A stretch of 64,000 nt of DNA from Agrobacterium albertimagni AOL15 (lineage in GTDB: Bacteria > Pseudomonadota > Alphaproteobacteria > Rhizobiales > Rhizobiaceae). The notes beneath the pieces were generated by a model. It saw only the letters and a program-made list of their open reading frames with translations, searched no databases and had not been told where the DNA came from. Numbering within the stretch: the stretch's first letter is position 1; every line of letters starts with the position of its first letter. Shown here piece after piece: positions 59,791 through 64,000 of the stretch. The stretch is taken from positions 310,001 through 374,000 of the forward strand of contig NZ_ALJF01000002.1 in NCBI RefSeq assembly GCF_000300855.1. The letters are read 5' to 3'. Made by a program: the position numbers and the translations under genes.

Positions 59791-60107
59791 CTTCATCTCT
59801 CCAAGTTCCACGCGCCCGGTCGAACCGGTCTTGTTGTCACAATATGCCTCGCCGCTCGAGCTCTCCCCACGCGGCTTGAGGCTTTCATGAGCATAATCTT
59901 GGCCAAGGGAAAGTCCATGGCCGTGGCTCACACCCGTTCGGGTGTTCCATTGCATGAGACACCGAAGATGAACCCAGGATTTACAGGCGGTTCCATGCTG
60001 CGATGCGGCACACAAATTTTCGTTTGCGACGTTCTAGACGGTTGCACATGTCACATAAAACTCACACCATGCCATCCGTGTCCGGGAGAGACACGAGGAG
60101 GAACAAC
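59791..60107. promoter_or_regulatory. Divergent intergenic region upstream of coxS
   Basis: This 317-base gap between the divergent lipoprotein and coxS-like genes has no supported gene. The one clear structure is an inverted repeat, ACACCCG-TT-CGGGTGT at 59930-59945, about 145 bases from either start, a possible operator. I see no strong promoter match. Confidence 0.45.
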
Positions 60108-60596
60108 ATGGCTAAAGTGACACTGACGGTGAATGGCCGGACAGTGAGCGGAGAGTGCGAGGATCGCACCCTGCTCGTGCATTTCATTCGCGAAAAACTT
60201 GGTCTGACGGGAACGCATGTGGGCTGCGATACCACCCAATGCGGCACCTGTGTCGTTCACATGGACGGCAAGTCGATCAAGAGCTGTTCGATCCTGGCCG
60301 TCCAGGCCTCGGGATCGTCGATCACGACGATCGAGGGTCTCTCTTCCGGCGGTGAGCTTCACCCGGTTCAGGCAGCCTTCAAGGAGCATCACGGTCTGCA
60401 ATGCGGCTTCTGCACGCCCGGCATGGTGATGACCGCGCTCGACACGATCTGTCGTCACAATGGTGCGCTCGACGAGGCCACCGTCCGCCACGAGCTCGAA
60501 GGCAATATCTGTCGCTGCACGGGCTACCACAACATCGTCAAGGCCGTGCTTTCGGCCAACGAAGCGATGACCGCCGGCCGTCAGGCCGCCGAGTGA
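60108..60596 (+). CDS. coxS: Molybdenum hydroxylase small subunit (CoxS-like, 2x[2Fe-2S])
   Basis: The 162-residue subunit passes electrons from molybdenum to FAD. The plant-type [2Fe-2S] cluster has C40, C45, C48 and C60, and the second cluster has C99, C102, C135 and C137 ([10 protein letters not shown] and [16 protein letters not shown]). GAGGAGGAAC lies just before ATG 60108. It is the first gene of a cox-type set, but the large subunit lacks the true CO dehydrogenase loop, so the substrate may be something else. An element of about 100 bases follows before coxL. Confidence 0.92.
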   Translation: MAKVTLTVNGRTVSGECEDRTLLVHFIREKLGLTGTHVGCDTTQCGTCVVHMDGKSIKSCSILAVQASGSSITTIEGLSSGGELHPVQAAFKEHHGLQCGFCTPGMVMTALDTICRHNGALDEATVRHELEGNICRCTGYHNIVKAVLSANEAMTAGRQAAE

Positions 60597-60598
60597 CG

Positions 60599-60695
60599 TC
60601 CAAGCGAATAGGGAATAGCCAGTAGCAAATGGACCGTCGCGCCGCGACGTCATCTGAACGCACTCAGCCCTCTATTCGCCATTCGCTATTCGCTC
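60599..60695. repeat. Palindromic repeat-like element between coxS and coxL
   Basis: The left arm AGCGAATAGGGAATAGCC (60603 onward) and the right arm around 60670-60694, rich in CTATTCGC/ATTCGC, are imperfect inverted repeats (about 19 of 24 positions match). In the middle, CGTCGCGCCGCGACG at 60635-60649 is a palindrome. The look is of a short intergenic repeat element, not a coding region. Confidence 0.55.
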
Positions 60696-60714
60696 ACTTC
60701 TGGAGGAGAAGACA

Positions 60715-63081
60715 ATGGGTGTTGAAGGAATCGGCGCGCGCGTGGCGCGCAAGGAAGACAAGCGTTTTCTGACCGGCAAGGGCCGGTATACCGACGACAT
60801 GGTCGTTCCGGGCATGAAATATGCCTATTTCGTCCGTTCGCCCTATGCACATGCGAAGATCAAATCGATCGATGTCGCGGCGGCCAAGGCCATGCCAGGC
60901 GTTATCGACGTGCTCGACGGCAAGCAGCTCTTGGCCGATGGTATCGGCAATCTGATCTGCGGCTGGATGATCCATTCCAAGGACGGCACGCCGATGAAGA
61001 TGGGCGCCTGGCGTCCCCTCGCGCACGAGACCGTGCGCTATGTCGGTGACGCCGTTGCGATCGTCATCGCTGACAGCGTCGGCGAGGCGCGCGATGCTTC
61101 GGAAGCCGTGGCTGTCGAGTATGAAGAGCTGCCGGTTGTGACCGGTGCCGTCGATGCGCTGAAATCAGGCGCACCGCAGCTTCATCCGGAAGCGCCCGGC
61201 AACCTGATCTTCGACTGGGAGATCGGCGACAGCGCTGCAGCAGACGCTGCGATCGCCAGTGCCGCGCATGTCACCGAGATCGAGATCTTCAACAACCGCC
61301 TGTCGCCGAACCCGATGGAACCGCGCGCCACGCTCGGCATCTACGACACGGCGGAAGATCACTTCACCTGCTATACGACGTCGCAGAACCCGCATGTCGC
61401 GCGTCTCGTGATGAGCGCCTTCTACAATGTTGCGCCCGAGCACAAGCTGCGCGTCATCGCGCCCGATGTCGGCGGCGGCTTCGGCTCGAAAATCTACATC
61501 TATCCGGAAGAGGTGGTCTGTCTCTGGGCCTCGAAGAAAACAGGCGTGCCGGTCAAGTGGACGTCCGACCGGACGGAGGCCTTCCTCACCGACGCCCATG
61601 GCCGTGACCATGTCTCCAAGGTGAAGATGGCCTTCGACAAGGACCACAAGATCATCGGTCTGAAGGTCGACACCATCGCCAATCTCGGCGCCTATATGTC
61701 GCTCTTCTCGTCCTCGGTCCCGACCTATCTCTACGCGACGCTTCTGTCGGGCCAGTATGCGATCCCGGCGATCCATGCCAATGTCCGCACGGTCTATACC
61801 AACACCGTGCCGGTCGACGCCTATCGCGGTGCCGGCCGTCCGGAGGCGACCTATCTGCTTGAGCGCACCGTCGAAACGGCCGCCCGTGAACTCGGCATCT
61901 CGCCGGCAGAACTGCGCCGTAAGAACTTCGTACGGACCTTCCCGTACCAGACACCCGTGATCATGTGCTACGACGCTGGTGACTACGACGCCTCGCTTGA
62001 AGCGGCGATGTCCGCAGCCGACTGGAACGGCTTTCCGGCCCGCAAGGCGGAAGCCGCACGGCGCGGCAAGCTGCGCGGCATCGGCATGAGCTGCTATATC
62101 GAGGCCTGCGGCATCGCGCCGTCGGCGGCGGTCGGCTCGCTCGGTGCGGGTGTCGGCTTGTGGGAATCGGCGGAGGTCCGCGTCAATGCGGTCGGCACAG
62201 TCGAAGTGCTCACCGGCTCGCATAGCCATGGCCAAGGTCACGAGACAACCTTTGCCCAGCTTGTCTCCGAACGCTTCGGTCTGCCGATCGACAATGTCTC
62301 GATCGTGCATGGCGATACCGACAAGGTGCAGATGGGCATGGGCACCTATGGTTCCCGTTCCGGTGCCGTCGGCATGTCTGCCATCGTGAAGGCGCTCGAC
62401 AAGGTCGAGGCGAAGGCCAAGAAGATCGCCGCGCATCTGATGGAAGCCGACGAGAGCGACATCGTCATCGACAATGGCGAGCTGAAGGTCGCCGGCACCG
62501 ACAAGTCGGTGCCGTGGTTCCAGGTAGCGCTTGCGGCCTATACCGCCCACAACCTGCCGTCGGGCATGGAGCCGGGTCTGAAGGAGGGCGCCTTCTACGA
62601 TCCCTCAAACTTCACCTTCCCGGCCGGCTGCTACATCGCCGAAGTCGAGGTCGATCCGGAAACGGGCAAGACCGAGATCGTGCAGTTCGTCGCAGCCGAC
62701 GACTTCGGCAACATCATCAATCCGATGATCGTCGAGGGACAGGTGCATGGCGGCATCGCGCAGGGCATCGGCCAGGCGCTGCTCGAAGGCGTGCATTACG
62801 ATCCGCAGACCGGCCAGCTTCTGACCGCAAGCTACATGGACTATGCCATGCCGCGCGCCGACGACCTGCCGTCGTTCAATGTCTCGCATCAGAACACGCC
62901 GTGCCCGGGCAATCCGCTTGGCATCAAGGGCTGTGGTGAGGCCGGCGCCATCGGGTCTCCGCCGGCGCTGATCAACGCGATCACCGATGCGATCGGCAAC
63001 AACGATCTCAACATGCCGGCGACGCCGCTTGCCGTCTGGAGCGCGCTCCAGGCCAATGCGACCCGCCAGGCCGCCGAATAA
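60715..63081 (+). CDS. coxL: Molybdenum hydroxylase large subunit (form II CoxL-like)
   Basis: The 788-residue subunit binds the molybdopterin cytosine dinucleotide cofactor. It begins GIGARVARKEDKRFLTGKGRYTDDM and has GGGFGSKIYIYPEEVV near 258-272. The active-site loop is AYRGAGR at residues 369-375, which is the form II motif; true aerobic CO dehydrogenases (form I) have AYxCSFR with a catalytic Cys. The Glu-containing segment KGCGEAGAIGSPPALINAI near the C-terminus holds the catalytic base. So it may oxidise aldehydes, purines or other aromatic or heterocyclic substrates, or CO weakly; the substrate is unknown. Confidence 0.93.
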   Translation: MGVEGIGARVARKEDKRFLTGKGRYTDDMVVPGMKYAYFVRSPYAHAKIKSIDVAAAKAMPGVIDVLDGKQLLADGIGNLICGWMIHSKDGTPMKMGAWRPLAHETVRYVGDAVAIVIADSVGEARDASEAVAVEYEELPVVTGAVDALKSGAPQLHPEAPGNLIFDWEIGDSAAADAAIASAAHVTEIEIFNNRLSPNPMEPRATLGIYDTAEDHFTCYTTSQNPHVARLVMSAFYNVAPEHKLRVIAPDVGGGFGSKIYIYPEEVVCLWASKKTGVPVKWTSDRTEAFLTDAHGRDHVSKVKMAFDKDHKIIGLKVDTIANLGAYMSLFSSSVPTYLYATLLSGQYAIPAIHANVRTVYTNTVPVDAYRGAGRPEATYLLERTVETAARELGISPAELRRKNFVRTFPYQTPVIMCYDAGDYDASLEAAMSAADWNGFPARKAEAARRGKLRGIGMSCYIEACGIAPSAAVGSLGAGVGLWESAEVRVNAVGTVEVLTGSHSHGQGHETTFAQLVSERFGLPIDNVSIVHGDTDKVQMGMGTYGSRSGAVGMSAIVKALDKVEAKAKKIAAHLMEADESDIVIDNGELKVAGTDKSVPWFQVALAAYTAHNLPSGMEPGLKEGAFYDPSNFTFPAGCYIAEVEVDPETGKTEIVQFVAADDFGNIINPMIVEGQVHGGIAQGIGQALLEGVHYDPQTGQLLTASYMDYAMPRADDLPSFNVSHQNTPCPGNPLGIKGCGEAGAIGSPPALINAITDAIGNNDLNMPATPLAVWSALQANATRQAAE

Positions 63082-63095
63082 GGGAGGAGAGGACC

Positions 63096-63896
63096 ATGCA
63101 GCTCTATTCCACCAGCTACCATCGTGCTTCCTCCCTCGAGGATGCCGGCAAGCTCCTCTCCGGTGCCGAGGACGGCAAGTTCATCGCCGGCGGCCAGACG
63201 TTGATCGCGGCGTTGAAACAGCGCCTCGCCCAGCCGTCTGATCTCGTCGATCTCCGGCACATCGACACCCTCAAGGGCATCAAGGTCGAGGGGCGCCGTG
63301 TCAGCATTGGCGCTGCCGTCACCCATGCGGAGGTCGCTTCTTCGGCCGCCATCCGCGCGGTGTGCCCGGCGCTTTGCCATCTCGCCTCGATGATCGGTGA
63401 TCCGCATGTGCGCCACATGGGCACGATCGGCGGCTCTGTCGCCAATGACGATCCGGCTGCCGACTATCCGTCGGCCGTGCTCGGCCTCGGGGCGACGGTG
63501 GTGACCAATACGCGCGAGATCGCGGCTGACGATTTCTTCGTCGGCCTATTCGAGACGGCGCTTGCCGAGGATGAAATCATCACGGCCATCCGTTTCGACG
63601 TTCCGGAAAAGGCCGGCTATGCCAAGTTCGCCAATCCGGCCTCGCGTTATGCGATGACCGGTGTCTTTGTGTCGAAAGGTGCAGGGGGTGTGCGTGTCGC
63701 GGTGACCGGCGCCGGATCGTCAGGCGTCTTCCGGCATGCCGGACTTGAAGCGGCTCTTTCGGCCAACTGGTCACCGGAGGCAGTCGCGGGTGTCGAGATC
63801 GATTCGTCGGAGCTGATGTCGGATCTGCATTGCACGGCCGAATATCGTGCCAATCTCATCCGGGTCATGGCCAAGCGTGCCGTTCAGGCATCTTGA
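63096..63896 (+). CDS. coxM: Molybdenum hydroxylase FAD-binding medium subunit (CoxM-like)
   Basis: The 266-residue FAD-binding subunit of the xanthine oxidase family has the AGGQTLIAALKQRL motif near 32-45 and GTIGGSVANDDPAADYPSAVLGLG near 109-132, both FAD contacts. SRYAMTGVFVSKG near 182 is typical of the substrate-facing side. GGAGGAGAGGACC precedes ATG 63096. It completes S-L-M gene order; the canonical coxMSL order differs. A terminator follows 25 bases later. Confidence 0.93.
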   Translation: MQLYSTSYHRASSLEDAGKLLSGAEDGKFIAGGQTLIAALKQRLAQPSDLVDLRHIDTLKGIKVEGRRVSIGAAVTHAEVASSAAIRAVCPALCHLASMIGDPHVRHMGTIGGSVANDDPAADYPSAVLGLGATVVTNTREIAADDFFVGLFETALAEDEIITAIRFDVPEKAGYAKFANPASRYAMTGVFVSKGAGGVRVAVTGAGSSGVFRHAGLEAALSANWSPEAVAGVEIDSSELMSDLHCTAEYRANLIRVMAKRAVQAS

Positions 63897-63921
63897 TGCC
63901 TGGGTCCGTCACCAAAAACGG

Positions 63922-63950
63922 AAAAGGGCGACCGTTGTCGCCCTTTTTCT
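63922..63950 (+). terminator. Rho-independent terminator after coxM
   Basis: AAAAGGGCGAC (63922-63932) pairs perfectly with GTCGCCCTTTT (63937-63947), 11 base pairs around a CGTT loop, followed by T-rich sequence. It ends the cox transcript. The last 50 bases of the window hold nothing I can identify. Confidence 0.88.
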
Positions 63951-64000
63951 CTGCAGCTTGACGCAGATCAACTTTCGACCGCTGCAATCCGTTAGGATTT

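Noticed and set aside
60715..63081. Calling the large subunit a true aerobic carbon monoxide dehydrogenase
   Set aside because: The active-site loop is AYRGAGR (form II), lacking the Cys of AYxCSFR.

Overview
The window reads as chromosomal DNA of an alphaproteobacterium of the Rhizobiaceae (Rhizobium/Agrobacterium group). This is inferred from high GC, the linked sdhCDAB - omp19 - zapE - mdh - sucCDAB - lpd block, an atpHAGDC operon without the Fo genes, an Omp19-type inhibitor lipoprotein, and CtrA-like sites. Gene density is high. I see no rRNA, tRNA, CRISPR array, transposase or prophage. Most of the sequence is core chromosome, with a catabolic and lithotrophy-like accessory stretch in the right half.

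Layout. 1-4.9 kb: hemD (cut by the window edge) and hemC on the minus strand, then tsaD-gpsA-YciI-EVE-METTL20-like methyltransferase on the plus strand. 5-11 kb: a small secreted protein, sdhCDAB, the lipoprotein Omp19 and the ATPase ZapE. 11-21.8 kb: mdh, sucCD, sucA, sucB and lpd, with three non-TCA genes between sucB and lpd. 21.9-28.8 kb: cytochrome b561, a DUF2867 protein, a TraB/GumN protein, xerC, a PlsC-type acyltransferase, priA and a small membrane protein. 29-34 kb: atpHAGDC.

34.1-40.6 kb: a LysR-controlled catabolic cluster (GMC oxidoreductase, MR/MLE dehydratase, AldA-like aldehyde dehydrogenase) with a divergent L-lactate dehydrogenase. 40.6-48.3 kb: an ArsR-family regulator whose cysteine spacing matches persulfide sensors, a second LysR, and the fdsGBA-fdhD-fdsD genes for NAD-dependent formate dehydrogenase. 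48.3-53.2 kb: asparaginase, cheW plus a soluble PAS-PAS chemoreceptor, and arginase with a divergent Lrp/AsnC regulator. 53.3-59.4 kb: tamA-tamB for outer-membrane assembly. 59.5-64 kb: a glycine-zipper lipoprotein and a coxSLM set whose large subunit carries the form II active-site loop.

Together the genes cover a complete 2-oxoglutarate-to-oxaloacetate section of the TCA cycle, ATP synthase F1, and auxiliary electron input from formate, lactate or sugar acids and a molybdenum hydroxylase. The most distinctive non-gene signals are palindromic repeat elements placed inside the fds and cox operons, a perfect hairpin between atpD and atpC, and several inverted repeats beside regulators that look like operators. 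The best candidate for something undescribed is the ldh-arsR-lysR-fds array, which suggests that sulfide/persulfide sensing may be coupled to formate oxidation. That coupling is inference.
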